A stretch of 64,000 nt of DNA from Lucinisca nassula (Eukaryota > Mollusca > Bivalvia > Lucinida > Lucinidae): positions 155,919,900 to 155,983,899 of the forward strand of contig OY757013.1 of the NCBI GenBank assembly GCA_963580285.1. Reading direction: 5' to 3'. Within the stretch, counting starts at the first letter, position 1, and each line of letters opens with the position of its first letter. The position numbers and the translations under genes were made by a program. The notes under the pieces are model-generated. The model searched no databases, was not told where the DNA came from, and saw only the letters and a list, made by a program, of their open reading frames with translations. This document shows positions 1 to 10,815 of the stretch, piece by piece.

Positions 1-75
1 TGTGCGGCCGGATTCAGCTCTGCGTGGAAGCATCATGCAGCCCATTTAATTTTTCAAGCCCCGATAGGCGGGGAC
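1..75 (-). mobile_element. SINE-C fragment (5' end of element)
   Basis: This is the 5' end of a minus-strand SINE-C copy (see 17098-17393), continuing from outside the window. It matches the GGATTCAGCTCTGCGTGGAA ... GCATCATGCAGCCCA block and the GGCGGGG end of that family. DNA from 76 to 230 holds only a short hairpin (AAGTGGTCTTGAAGACCACTT region) and nothing else I recognise. Confidence 0.7.
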
Positions 76-230
76 TGGTGTCTTCTTGTAAGGGACCACC
101 TTTGGAACTGTTTAAGTGGTCTTGAAGACCACTTTTGAACAGTCCCAAAGTCGTCTTAATATAGGAATTTTACTGTAGATTCAAAATTACTAAATGAGCA
201 AGAAAGCTTAAAGTTTGTTATTGCCATTGT

Positions 231-512
231 TATATTGCGAAAACACGCCTATTCGAATACTGTACATTTTACCGCCGTAAAAATGAAAAAAATTATTATG
301 AAAAATAGTGATATTTTTCTTATTTCTGCTCAAAATATAGATTTTGGGTGCACGTTAGAACCGCCTCTACGAGGCGGTTCTAACGAGTACCCACAATATA
401 TATTTTAGAACAGAAATAAGAAAAATAAGCTACACCCCTGTAAACTCCAGTTTTACTATATAAAAGTGGGGTCCAAGGGGGTCAAAACTATATAGGCATG
501 TTTGCGTGATGC
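231..512 (+). mobile_element. MITE-H copy 1 (hairpin MITE)
   Basis: Full copy of a short non-autonomous element. Its ends are inverted (GCGAAAACACGCCTAT on the left, ATAGGCATGTTTGCG on the right). The centre is a perfect hairpin, GAACCGCCTC with GAGGCGGTTC, flanked by inverted copies of a TTCTTATTTCTGCTC / AGAAATAAGAAAAAT block. About a dozen relatives occur in this window, which marks it as mobile. It has no coding capacity. Confidence 0.85.
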
Positions 513-539
513 TGAGTACTTACCAATGACCCTCTTACT

Positions 540-765
540 ACCATTTGGTATCTTCCTCCTGATATATAGCCGGAGTCCACTTCTAAATTTAGGAGTGACA
601 GGTTGTGGTATTTTCAAAGTTGATTTGGAAAATGGCTAAACTTCCTGCAAATAGTGTAGGCCCTGATGAGACGCTGCGTTCTGCGGCGTCTCATCTCGAC
701 CTGCACTGTTTGCCAAGACACTCCTTTTGGGGCTTCCAGTCAAAATGGGGTAATGAAAAGACCCA
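540..765 (+). repeat. Repeat Z (palindromic interspersed repeat)
   Basis: Interspersed repeat with a central inverted repeat around TGATGAGACGC / GCGTCTCATC, followed by a CTGCACTGTTTGCCA block. Relatives lie at 35520-35705 and in tandem at 55700-56370. The 63-residue open frame inside is a by-product of the repeat. DNA from 766 to 1420 contains related short blocks (CAAACAGTGTAGATC at 838 and 1292) but no gene. Confidence 0.6.
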
Positions 766-1419
766 CAAGGACTTGAAAGTGGTTTTTAAAAAATAACCTG
801 CATGATAGCCCTAATTGTACCTACGTCGCAAACATTGGCAAACAGTGTAGATCAAGATCAGATGCGACATTCAGGATCTAAATTGCTTCAATAACGTAAA
901 GGGGTTAAAGGTGGCAGTTTAAAAATCGCCTATCCAGCCTCCTTCACGCAGACCAAACAAATACTTGGTTGAACCAGAGTGAAAGTGACGGTCAGGGTTG
1001 GGATCCCGCGAAGTTAAACCCACCAGTAATATTTACTAACCGTTCCAAATCGGTTCTTTTACTCTGGTACCGTAATGCTTTGTGTTGGTGATTCTGATTC
1101 TTTCCATAATCAAGTTATTACGTGGATTATTCTGATCTCCCCCCCCCCTTTTTGGTTCATTTTTAGTTACTTCTGACCTCCCATTTCTACCCTTATCTTG
1201 CTGAATATTCATTTTAGCCACACCCATTTCTGTCTATCAACCAATGGAATTACTTGATGTAATTTATTGTTGCAAATTCATAAACTGAATGCCAAACAGT
1301 GTAGATCCTGATCGAAGCCATCTGAACTGGATCTACACTGTTTGCAAAGATAACTGTCGTGAACAGCATGATAAGGGTTAATGTCTGCCATGTTGGTGAT
1401 TCTGATTCGTTCCCCTATT

Positions 1420-1664
1420 ATGTGAGCCCCGCCAAGCGAATTTGTGTCTTCGAGCATTCCGTCATGACAAATTTTAACTGCGCATGCCCAGCCAGTCAGA
1501 GGAGCCAGGGATATGGCTTTCTGCCTGAAGGTTCCTCTTAATTCACTGCGTGTATGAGCGAGCAGCGAAGGTTCTGGCGAGCCTGCGCGGATGCGCAGGC
1601 TCGCCTGAACCTTCGCTGCCCGCATAGGCGATAAGTACCAAAATCGCTTGACGGGGGCCCATGT
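1420..1664 (-). mobile_element. MITE-P copy 1
   Basis: A ~245 bp element with imperfect terminal inverted repeats (GAGCCCCGCCAAGCGAA left, CGCTTGACGGGGGCCCA right) and an internal GC-rich hairpin (GAGCCTGCGC / GCGCAGGCTC). A second copy lies in opposite orientation at 2198-2447. The open frames in both copies translate the same repeat and are not evidence of a gene. From 1665 to 2197 I see only unassigned DNA with a poly-C tract near 2050. Confidence 0.75.
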
Positions 1665-2197
1665 ATATTGCTCCTTTTAGTTAGATTTAGATATTCTGAG
1701 TCACCACCTGTTTGGAAAAGAGCTGCTGACTCGGTTTACCTGTTGTACATTTCGGTTACTGCCGTCGCTCAATGTTTCTTTCCCTAGTGATATTGTGGGA
1801 AGAATTTGGGATTCGATTGCATCAGTACCCAATCGTTTCGCGTTTTGATTTTCAAGTCCGTTTCTCCAGGATTTCATTTATCCCATGCTATCGGATCATT
1901 ACCGTTGTTACATCGTTCTTATCGTTTTTTATGCTCTCAGAGATGTAGGACTGGTGTGCTAGAAAGCGTTCATGTGGACTGAACAAATTATTTATCTCAA
2001 CCACGACAAAGCTAAGGACGAGGATTGCGGCCACACAAAATCGATTTAAGCCCCCCCCCCCCCCGCCCTCCCCAAAGCCCACCCACCCCACCTCCAGTGA
2101 AATACTTTCTACTGGGTCCAAGGTGATTCTATCGCGGTTTCTTTTTGTTACTTCGTCTTTGCCTGTATATTTTGCTAATATACTAATTCATTTTTGA

Positions 2198-2447
2198 TAT
2201 GGGCCCCGTCAAGCGATTTTGGTACTTATCGCATATGCGAGCAGCGAAGGTTCAGGCAAGCCTGCGCATCCGCGCAGTCTCGACAGAACCTTCGCTGCTC
2301 GCTCATACAAGCAGTGAATCAAGAGGAACCTTCAGACAGAAAGCCATATCCCTTGCCCCTCTGAATGGCTGGGCATGCGCAGTTAAAATTTGTCATGAAG
2401 GAATGCTCGAAGACGCAAATTCGTTTGGCGGGGGCTCATATAATCAA
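2198..2447 (+). mobile_element. MITE-P copy 2
   Basis: Inverted relative of 1420-1664, with ends TGGGCCCCGTCAAGCGA and TCGTTTGGCGGGGGCTCA and the same inner AGCGAAGGTTC / GAACCTTCGCTGCT arms. The two copies, about 530 bp apart, could pair as a large inverted repeat, but each has its own TIRs and so reads as an independent insertion. A degenerate relative of the inner hairpin is also seen near 40815-40895. Confidence 0.75.
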
Positions 2448-2568
2448 TATGGTCTTTGAGAGTTCACAATTCAAGCTTGAGGAGACCATTCCAGTTTTAG
2501 GGAAGGCAAGTTTCGGCTATCTTTTGTCACGACATTTAAAAAAAGGTAATTGTACGAATTTCAGATAC

Positions 2569-2995
2569 CGGCCTCGGTACCTTAGTCGGATGCGCGTCTG
2601 ATTGGTGATCAGGAAGACGCGGGTTTGATACCTGCCTGGGTCGGCAACGTTCTATCGTGGAGACTGATCATGAAATGTTTTCCACGGCCATTTTCTAAAG
2701 GCAGTTGTCAGTCTCTGGCGAAAGAATGTGCCCTGTACAGGGTAACCGCTTACGTTCAAGCCTGCCCAGGAAGTGTGGATAGGTTTGTTAGTTTGTTTGT
2801 TTGATTTGAGGTTTAATGTTCCCGTCAACACTGTAAATGTCATTTTGGAGACGTTGCTTCCAATTTTATGGGACTTTTACCAGACATTGAGATGAAATGA
2901 CATCTCAAGCCCTGCCGCCCAATGAAACCAGGGTATGGATAGGTAAAATGACCTACAATAAGGTTAACTGGGCCATTAAACTCCAAAACAAACGA
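2569..2995 (+). mobile_element. SINE-B copy interrupted by SINE-C
   Basis: A tRNA-derived SINE. The head reads CCGGCCTCGGTACCTTAGTC (box A region) and then GGGTTTGATACC (weak box B). The body (GATCATGAAATG, CTGGCGAAAGAATGTG) matches copies at 28872-29521 and 44961-45208. A 149 bp minus-strand SINE-C fragment at 2784-2932 interrupts the body. The tail resumes at 2944 and ends in TTAAACTCCAAAACAAAC. It is not a functional tRNA gene. From 2996 to 3757 I see no recognisable feature. Confidence 0.8.
2784..2932 (-). mobile_element. SINE-C, 5'-truncated, inside SINE-B
   Basis: Begins with (TTTG)n, the complement of a (CAAA)n tail, and runs through the GAGGTTTAATGTTCCCGTCA block to AATGAAACCAG. It is flanked by a target-site duplication GTGTGGATAGG (2773-2783) / GTATGGATAGG (2933-2943), 10 of 11 identical. 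SINE-C therefore arrived after SINE-B. Confidence 0.8.
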
Positions 2996-3756
2996 TTTCC
3001 AGACTGTTGCAACTACATATTGTAAATAGATAGATGGATAAATGTCTTTCTGCTACTCGTATAGTCCTTCAAAACGCAGTGAGACGTGACTGCACTTTTA
3101 ATTTTGGACTAGTCCGTGTTTTAGTTAAGTCGCCTTCGGTTTTAGATTTCGCCTTGGACGATTTAGTTTTACTGAGATTCGTACTGCAGCAAAAAATTAA
3201 ACACTTAGCCACGGCTTTTACAAAATGGCATTAACGAAAATCGTCATTATAATTTTAAAATGCCGCGAAAAACGTGTAATGTGCTTCCCCTTTTACATGG
3301 AATAGTCTTGTGACGCTTGAACGTTGAACTCTCAACTTTAACACGACGTATAAAATTAAGAGAATATTATTACTATCGACAAATGTAGACTCACAGCAAA
3401 AGGCGACTTAACAAAACCATGGTCGAGATTAAAATTAATGGTTCAGTCTTCCAACTTAAACATCAATATCGGTAAAACGGGTATCCAAACCCTCCTGGTC
3501 TTCAAAGGTCAGGGGTCTGGTTTCCCGTCTTCCAAACACGAATAACATTCCCATTAGGGACCAGCAGATAATGCAAAAAGGTGAATAGCCATTTTGCCGT
3601 TTTGTGGCTGTCCTAATTTTCTGCTGGTGACGTTTCCATATGGGTTATTTCTAAATTGTTCGCTGGAGTCTCTGATGGGAGGTGCGGGGTTAATACGCAT
3701 CATTGCCTTCACTTCTTTTTTACCCTGGCACCTCCGACATGCAAGTGCTGTGCTGC

Positions 3757-4470
3757 AACATAGAGGATCTTTCATGTGTTCATGTATTATTGAATTTATC
3801 AAACGAGTTGAGGAAACGGGATAAAATGCTCGGCAAAGCCTCGCATTTTATCCCTTTTCCTCAACGAGTTTAAAAATTTCAAAAATACATGAGCACGGAT
3901 GCAAGATTCCATTTATCAATTGCATTTAAAACGCATTTTATTCACGACTGTTTCACAAAAATGTCAATTTTTCGCCACAAGTAAACGCGACATCGTTAAG
4001 GACGTTCTGTGTGTAACGTTACGGGATGTATCCAGATAATTTGCATATTTAATCCACTAGTGGATTATCGAATTTATTACATGGCGTTATTACACTCTGA
4101 CCGGCCCCGATAGCTCAGTTGGTAGAGTGTCCGCTCCGGGGAACGGGAGGTCACTGGTTCGATCCCGGGCCGCGACATACCAGCCGTTAAAAATGTTACT
4201 AGCTGCTCCTCGCTTGGCACTCAGATTTACGGGGTAGAGCTAGGACTGGTCGACCCAGTGTCAGGATAATGTGACTGGATGTGGTATCATGTAATGTGTC
4301 TGGGACATGATACTTCAGTGAGGCAGCACCATAAAAGTGAGCATTGAGCTCCCTGTCGCAACCAGACACCGTCGTGATATGACTGAAAAATTGTTGAAAG
4401 CGACGTTAAACCCGAATTCACACACACACACACACACACATTATTACACTCTGACGCGACGTCATATGAT
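3757..4470 (+). repeat. Hairpin repeat R, copy A (split by SINE-A)
   Basis: Interspersed repeat of about 360 bp once the SINE at 4102-4455 is removed. It starts near ATAGAGGATCTT and contains a strong inverted repeat, GAGGAAACGGGATAAAATGC against GCATTTTATCCC...CCTCAACGAG. It then runs through AACGTTACGGGATGTATCC and TTATTACACTCTGAC to CGACGTCATATGATA. A second copy follows directly in tandem (4470-4602 plus 9384-9625). The family is unknown to me; a non-autonomous DNA element or satellite-like repeat would both fit. Confidence 0.7.
4102..4440 (+). mobile_element. SINE-A, full length, with 15 bp TSD
   Basis: A tRNA-derived SINE. The head starts GGCCCCGATAGCTCAGTTGG. The pol III box A-like block is at 4111-4122 and box B (GGTTCGATCCC) at 4156-4166. 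A ~250 bp body follows, then the tail GCGACGTTAAACCC and (CA)n. It is flanked by a perfect target-site duplication TTATTACACTCTGAC at 4087-4101 and 4441-4455, so the borders are exact. It splits repeat R copy A. A related copy lies at 52547-52730. The tRNA-like part has no intact cloverleaf 3' half, so it is not a tRNA gene. Confidence 0.92.
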
Positions 4471-4602
4471 AGAGGATCTTACATGCGTGCGCATGTTTTA
4501 TCGAATTATTAAACTCCTTGAGGAAAAGGGATACTCGATGAGGAAAAGGAATAAAATGCGAGGCTTTTGCCGAGCATTTTATTCCTTTTCCTCAACGAGT
4601 TT
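4470..4602 (+). repeat. Hairpin repeat R, copy B, left part
   Basis: Left third of a second R copy, starting ATAGAGGATCTTACATG and ending in the inverted repeat GGAATAAAATGCGAGG / CCGAGCATTTTATTCC and CTCAACGAGTTT. The LINE cluster at 4603-9383 interrupts it; the remainder is at 9384-9625. CTCAACGAGTTT (4591-4602) is repeated at 9384-9395 as the target-site duplication of that insertion. Confidence 0.75.
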
Positions 4603-7600
4603 CCATGAGGATCGTCACCCCAGATGGAATTTGAGTAAAGCAAATTGGGAAAAATTTAATCAATTATTTAATGAAAAACTCGACCCTGAACTTTTTAAAA
4701 CTGCAAGTGATATACAAGATTTTACTGATGAATTGATTGATATTGCTGAAAAATGTATTCCTAAATCCTCGACTTTTTCAAAAAGAAACAGACCTTGGTT
4801 TAATGACGAAGTTAAAACTTCAATCCATAAAAGAAAATCTGCATTACGAAAATTCAATAAACAACCAACAAAAGAAAATCTTATCCATGCCAAACACATG
4901 CGAGCTAAAGCTCGCAAAACAATAAAATCGGCCAAAAAAGCATCTTGGCAGCAATATGTCTCCAAACTGAATACCAGAACACCAACTAAGAAAATATGGG
5001 ACATGATTCGAAAAATTAGTGGCAAAAACAAATCAAATAAACATGTCCATATCAAATCGAACGGAAATATATGTTCAACGGCTAAAGACATTTCCAATGC
5101 CTTGGGGGAAAATTTTCAGAAAAACTCCTCTAGCTCAAATTATTCAGAAAGTTTCCAAAATATTAAACAAGAACAAGAGAAAAAGAATTTAAATTTTTCC
5201 TCATTAAATCACGAAAAATATAATTTGCCTTTCACTACTAAAGAATTATTAGATGCTCTCCATAAATCCCATGATACTGCTGTTGGCCCTGATGACATAC
5301 ACTATCAAATTTTAAAACATTTACCCAACAAGGCATTGGAAACTTTATTAAATATTTTGAATGATAATTGGATCACTGGAAAGTTCCCCGAAAACTGGAG
5401 AAAAGCTACCATTATTCCTATTCCGAAACCTAATAAAGATCATACTGAAGCCACTAATTACAGACCTATTGCTTTGACAGGTTGCTTATGTAAAACAATG
5501 GAGAGAATGATTAATGATAGGCTGGTTTGGTTTTTAGAATCAAACCAGCTTATCACTAAATTTCAAGCTGGTTTTAGAAAAAACAGCTCTACTAACGATC
5601 ATTTGATTCGCTTAGAATCATTTATACGTGATGCCTTTATTAAAAAAGAACATGTCGTAGCTGTATTCTTTGACCTAGAAAAGGCCTACGATACCACTTG
5701 GAAGTATGGCATCATGAAAGATTTACACACATTGGGCCTTAAAGGCCGATTACCACTTTTTGTTCAAAATTTCTTGTCCGATCGAACATTTAATGTTCGC
5801 TTAGGAAATACATTATCGGACACATTTGATCAAGAACAAGGTGTACCACAAGGTAGTATTTTATCACCGACCTTGTTCAGCATAAAAATTAATAATATAG
5901 TTAAATGTGTAAAAGACCCAGATTGTTCGCTTTTTGTTGACGATTTTGGAATCTTTTATCCATCCAAATATATGGAAACCATTGAATTTAAACTGCAAAG
6001 GTGTTTAAATAATATAGAAACTTGGGCAACACAAAATGGTTTTAAATTTTCTAAAACAAAAACTCAGTGTGTTCATTTCTGCCAAATACGAAAGTTACAT
6101 TTAGATCCTGTACTGACTATATACGGCAGTCCAATTCCAGTCGTCACTGAGGCGAAGTTTTTAGGTCTTTTATTCGATAACAAATTGTCTTTTATTCCTC
6201 ATATCTAAGCTTTGAAAGCTAAATGTTTAAAAGCTCTTGATATTTTAAAAGTCCTGTCCAGTTCCGACTGGGGAGGAGATCGCACTGTTCTTTTAAATCT
6301 GTATAGATCGTTAATTCGTTCCAAATTGGACTATGGTTCCATAGTCTATGGTTCTGCTAGGAAATCTTATTTAAAATCTTTGGATACTATACATCATCAA
6401 GGTTTACGTTTAGCACTAGGCGCCTTTCGCACTTCACCCGTTGATAGTCTCTATGCTGAATCTAATGAACCATCTCTTTATATTAGAAGAGAGAAATTGT
6501 CTCTTCAATATGCTACTAAATTAGCTGCAAATCCACGCAATTCAGCATATGAATGTGTTTTTAACCCTAAGTATGAACGATTTTATAACAACAAACCATC
6601 GGCGATTAAACCTCTTGGCCTAAGAATTCAATCATTACTCGAAGAGGCAAATATTAATATTAAAAATATTCAATCTTTTTCATTATCATCCAAAGAGCCA
6701 TGGACGTTAAACCCTCCAAAGATTATTTTAACCTTACATAAAAATAAGAAATCCGAAGTGGAATCGCATATTTTTAAGAACGAATTTTTAGAAATCAAGT
6801 CCAATTTTAAACATCATATATCCATTTACACTGACGGTTCGAAACAAGATGAGAAAGTTGCTTGTTCTGTCATTAGTCCGAATTTCACCGACAGCATTAG
6901 ATTACCCGATAATAGCTCTATTTTTACCGCTGAAGCGAAAGCAATTGATATTGCACTCTATCACATTCGAGATCAATCTGAAAGACATTTTATCATTTAT
7001 TCCGATTCTCTTTCTGTATTAAAAGCTCTCAAAGACCAACAGCACAGAAACCCCTTGATCCAACAAATTCTTAGAAAATATCACTATCTTTCCGTCTCGA
7101 AGGAGATCATATTCTGCTGGCTTCCGAGTCACGTGAATATCCGCGGAAATGAGCTAGCTGATTTGGAAGCCAAATCAGCATTATCGTTAACAGTTACAAA
7201 TTTAAAAATCCCTTACTCTGATTTAAAATCGAACATTAACAAATATATAAAAAATAAATGTCAATCAATTTGGGAAAAAGAAACTAATAATAAATTAAAC
7301 CAAATACAACAGAATTTTCATACCAAATGCACTTTTTCGAATTATAATAGGAAAGATCAGACTAAAGTCACAAGATGCCGTATTGGACACACACGACTCA
7401 CTCATTCCTACATTTTAAAAAACGAACAAGCACCTTTCTGTATATCTTGTAACGAACCGTTCACAGTAAAACACTTTCTCATCTCATGTATTGAATTTGA
7501 CCATATACGTTCTAAATATTTTAACATTACTACGATGAAAGATCTTTTTAATAATGTTCCTTTTTACCAATTAATCAATTTTCTTAAAGAAATCGGCCTT

Positions 7601-7732
7601 TTTAACAAACTGTAGTTATTAAAATTTTAATTGTTTAATCTTGTAAAATTTTATATGTAATATATAACTGTTTTAGACGCTATATGCCCTGTTAGGGTTG
7701 AGCGTCTTAAAATAAAACATTCATCCATCCAT
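4603..7732 (+). mobile_element. Non-LTR retrotransposon copy 1 (RT-RNase H LINE, 5'-truncated)
   Basis: LINE of the I superfamily type (RT followed by RNase H in one frame); the sequence resembles the Nimb clade, though I cannot confirm this without a tree. Homology begins just after the CTCAACGAGTTT target site, so the apurinic endonuclease and any ORF1 are missing, the usual result of 5' truncation. The 3' UTR carries a stem-loop (AGACGCT 7675-7681 with AGCGTCT 7701-7707, inner CCCT/AGGG) and ends in AATAAAACATTCATCCATCC. It is followed directly by a second partial copy at 7733. Confidence 0.9.
4604..7615 (+). pseudogene. LINE RT-RNase H polyprotein, one premature stop
   Basis: Residues open in this frame upstream of 4604 come from the SINE and repeat R and are not part of the protein. 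The sequence enters at the post-endonuclease linker (PRWNLSKANWEKF). The RT then shows NYRPIALTG, GFRKNSSTNDHL, motif A FFDLEKAYD (Asp codon 5672-5674), GVPQGSILSP and motif C FVDD (5933-5944), so the catalytic aspartates are intact. TAA at 6206-6208 interrupts the frame; copy 2 has AAA (Lys) there, so a single A-to-T change explains it. Reading resumes at once at 6209. RNase H follows with IYTDGSK (Asp at 6833), FTAEAKAID, IYSDSLSVL and NELADLEAKS, covering the D-E-D-D set. The C-terminus carries a zinc-knuckle-like CISCNEPFTVKHFLISC. The protein would act in target-primed reverse transcription, but this copy lacks an endonuclease and is dead. Confidence 0.92.
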
Positions 7733-9383
7733 TTAAATTTTCTAAAACAAAAACTCAGTGTGTTCATTTCTGTCAAATACGAAAGTTGCATTTAGATCCT
7801 GTTCTAACTATATATGGCAGTCCAATTCCAGTCGTCACTGAAGCGAAGTTTTTGGGTCTTTTATTCGATAACAAATTGTCTTTTATTCCTCATATCAAAG
7901 CTTTGAAAGCTAAATGTTTAAAAGCTCTTGATATTCTTAAAGTCCTGTCCAGTTCCGACTGGGGAGGAGATCGCACTTATCTTTTAAATCTGTATAGATC
8001 GCTAATTCGTTCCAAATTGGACTATGGCTCCATAGTCTATGGTTCTGCTAGGAAATCTTATTTAAAATCTTTGGATACTATACATCATCAAGGTTTACGT
8101 TTAGCACTAGGCGCCTTTCGCACTTCACCCGTTGATAGTCTCTATGCTGAATCTAATGAACCATCACTTTATATTAGCTGCAAATCCACGCAATTCAGCA
8201 TATGAATGTGTTTTTAACCCTAATTATGAACGATTTTATAACAACAAACCATCGGCGATAAAACCTCTTGGCCTAAGAATTCAATCATTACTCGAAGAGG
8301 CAAATATTAATATTAAAAATATTCAATCTTTTTCATTATCATCCAAAGAGCCATGGACGTTAAACCCTCCAAAGATTATTTTAACCTTACATAAAAATAA
8401 GAAATCCGAAGTGGAATCGCATATTTTTAAGAACGAATTTTTGGAAATCAAATCTAATTTTAAACATCATATATCCATTTACACTGACGGTTCGAAACAA
8501 GATGAGAAAGTTGCTTGTTCTGTCATTAGTCAGAGTTTCACCGACAGCATTAGATTACCCGATAATACCTCTATTTTTACCGCTGAAGCGAAAGCAATTG
8601 ATATTGCACTCTATCACATTCGCGATCAATCTGAAAGACATTTTATCATATATTCCGATTCTCTTTCTGTATTGAAAGCTCTCAAAGACCAACAGCACAG
8701 AAACCCCTTGATCCAACAAATTTTAAGAAAATATCACTATCTTTCAGTCTCGAAGGAGATCATATTCTGCTGGCTTCCGAGTCACGAAAATATCCGTGGA
8801 AATGTGTTAGCTGATTTGGAAGCCAAATCAGCATTATCATTAACAGTTACAAATTTAAAAATCCCTTACTCTGATTTAAAATCGAACATTAACAAATATA
8901 TTAAAAATAAATGTCAATCAATTTGGGAAAAAGAAACTAATAATAAATTAAACCAAATACAACCGAATTTTCATACTAAATGCACTTTTTTGAATTATAA
9001 TAGGAAAGAGCAAACTAAAATCACAAGATGCCGTATTGGACACACACGACTCACTCATTCCTACATTTTAAAAAACGAACAAGCACCTTTCTGTATATCT
9101 TGTAACGAACCGTTCACAGTTAAACACTTTCTCATATCATGTATTGAATTTAATCATATACGATCTAAATATTTTAACATTACTACGATGAAAGATCTTT
9201 TTAATAATGTTCCTTTTTACCAATTAATCAATTTTCTTAAAGAAATCGGTCTTTTTAACAAACTGTAATTATTAAAATCTAAATTGTTTAATCTTGCACA
9301 ATTTTATGTATAATATATAACTGTTTTAGACGCTATATGCCCTGTTAGGGTTGAGCGTCTTTAAATAAATCATCCATCATCAT
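7733..9383 (+). mobile_element. Non-LTR retrotransposon copy 2 (3' half of same LINE)
   Basis: A head-to-tail second copy of the same LINE. It starts at TTAAATTTTCTAAAAC, corresponding to ~6045 of copy 1, and runs to the same 3' hairpin (AGACGCT 9328-9334, AGCGTCT 9354-9360) and a CATCCATCATCAT tail. It is nearly identical to copy 1 by eye. The outer target-site duplication CTCAACGAGTTT (4591-4602 / 9384-9395) encloses both copies. Confidence 0.9.
7786..9268 (+). pseudogene. LINE C-terminal RT / RNase H fragment, 38 bp deletion
   Basis: The frame carries the end of the RT domain and the thumb region (LHLDPVLTIYGSPIPVV onward) to about 8176. A 38 bp deletion relative to copy 1 then shifts the frame; RNase H continues in a second frame to TAA at 9266-9268. 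In copy 1 the deleted segment lies between two ATTAG words and only one remains here, so a microhomology deletion is likely. RNase H motifs (IYTDGSK, FTAEAKAID, IYSDSLSV, ADLEAKS) and the CISC...H...C motif remain. Apparent Met starts are incidental. Confidence 0.9.
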
Positions 9384-9625
9384 CTCAACGAGTTTAATAA
9401 ATTCAATACGAATGCAAGATGCTATTTTTAATATGACATTTAAAACACATTTCATTCACGATTGTTTACAAAAATGTCAATATCCCGCCATTAGTAAACG
9501 CGGCGTCGTAAAGGACGTCGTACATGTAACGTTACGGGACGTATCTAGCTAATTGCATATTTAATCAACCAGTGGATTATCGAAAATATTACATGGCGTT
9601 ATTACACTCAGACACGACGTCATGA
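9384..9625 (+). repeat. Hairpin repeat R, copy B, right part
   Basis: Resumes repeat R after the LINE cluster: CTCAACGAGTTTAATAAATTC, then AACGTTACGGGACGTATC and GTTATTACACTCAGACACGA, ending near CGTCATGATAAATCC. It aligns with 3855-4470 of copy A. From 9626 to 9935 I see no recognisable feature. Confidence 0.75.
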
Positions 9626-9934
9626 TAAATCCAAATGTAGCATACCATTCTGTCGTATTCGACGTAACAAGCACACCTGTTGTGAGTACCTTTTGAACTG
9701 AACTTCGCGGTTTGAAACTATCACTAGTTTTGTATAACTTGTTGTTTGCAGTTGAGCCAATGTTTTCTGTTTCTAAGGTTTTGCAACAAAATACCTATAT
9801 GAAACAAAAGTCAATACTGTCACACCGGTCCAGCTGCAGGCATTTCCCCACGTCTGATAACGCTAGCCTTTACTAGTTCTGAGTTGTGTGTTGAAGCAAA
9901 TCCTTATGGGGTTGTCTATATAAGTGATATTTTT

Positions 9935-10125
9935 GTTCATTCATTTTGGGGTTTTCGACCTTTCAGTATAATTTCACACCCTTAAACAGAGGTGGGCGAA
10001 ACCGGTGTTCCCAGAGAAAAACGGATTTAAAATACCCGACCTTCCGTTGAAGAATATTGCATCTCACACGCAACCCGATCGTGTCTTAAACTCTGGGCAG
10101 AGAGACCTCTAGGCCTGGGAGGTCC
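9935..10125 (-). mobile_element. SINE-D, degenerate copy
   Basis: Minus-strand remnant of the SINE-D family: AGAGGTGGGCGAAACCGG, then CCCAGAGAAAAAC and GACCTTCCGTTGAAGAA match clearer copies at 46590-46853 and 48545-48785. The tRNA-like head is too decayed to place. DNA from 10126 to 10803 is unassigned; it includes a poly-G tract at 10688 and two similar ACACCTGGGTTCATG blocks. Confidence 0.55.
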
Positions 10126-10815
10126 CGTCCCAAACAAAAACGCCATTGATTATCTCTGAAATATTTTTGTCGCGACAAACGAACACTATAAAGCATTCTT
10201 TCCAAAATTTAAAATGTGCATGGTTCTGTCTGTTCTGACAAACTTTCCTCCAGCATCAAACTTGTATAAGATATAAGCTCGCCACACAACCTTCGCTGAT
10301 CGCAAAGGCCCTTGTTTCTCTGAGTGGTCAGATAGTCTTTCAAGACGCCAAGCATATTTATGTTTGGCTCGTCTGTACGAAGTATTCACAAGGAGAGCTT
10401 TGTTGTCACATCGGCTGCAATTGCGTTTTCGTGTGCGTTACCGTCACACTGCGTTTAAAGTTTTTAAAATCTTATATCTCAAGTCACTCATCACAGAGCG
10501 CTCATTTTTGGAACTTAAGTACCTGTGAGGGTCTTCTGACGTTCAAAGAGAAGACACCTGGGTTCATGCCCCGGGTTGGGGCTAGGGGTCAACAGTCACT
10601 GATACAATGCATTCATACTTACAACTTGGATACCTGGGAGTGTCTTCTGTCTTTTGAGATTCCAAAACAACACACCCCTGGGTTCATGGGGGGGGGGGGG
10701 GATGGGGAGGAGGCTAAGGGTCAAAATCTAGGACACCTTTGTAATTTGTTATTAATCTTTCCATTATGCTAACAAGTTAAAGAAAAAGTTGATTGTACAT
10801 CAGCCAACTATGTGA

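Noticed and set aside
676..700. CTGATGAGAC-like word in repeat Z as a possible hammerhead core
   Set aside because: It is followed by a CGC/GCG palindrome and TCATC, with no GAAA and no cleavage triplet; relatives read CTGATCAGAC. It is just the repeat's inverted repeat.
4111..4170. tRNA gene at the head of SINE-A (also 28872, 45208, 46853, 48785, 52547)
   Set aside because: Box A and B are present but the 3' half of the cloverleaf is missing and each is joined to a SINE body with target duplications.
4337..4603. N-terminal 88 residues of the open frame leading into the LINE
   Set aside because: This part is SINE-A and repeat R read in frame by chance; LINE homology starts only after the target site at 4602.
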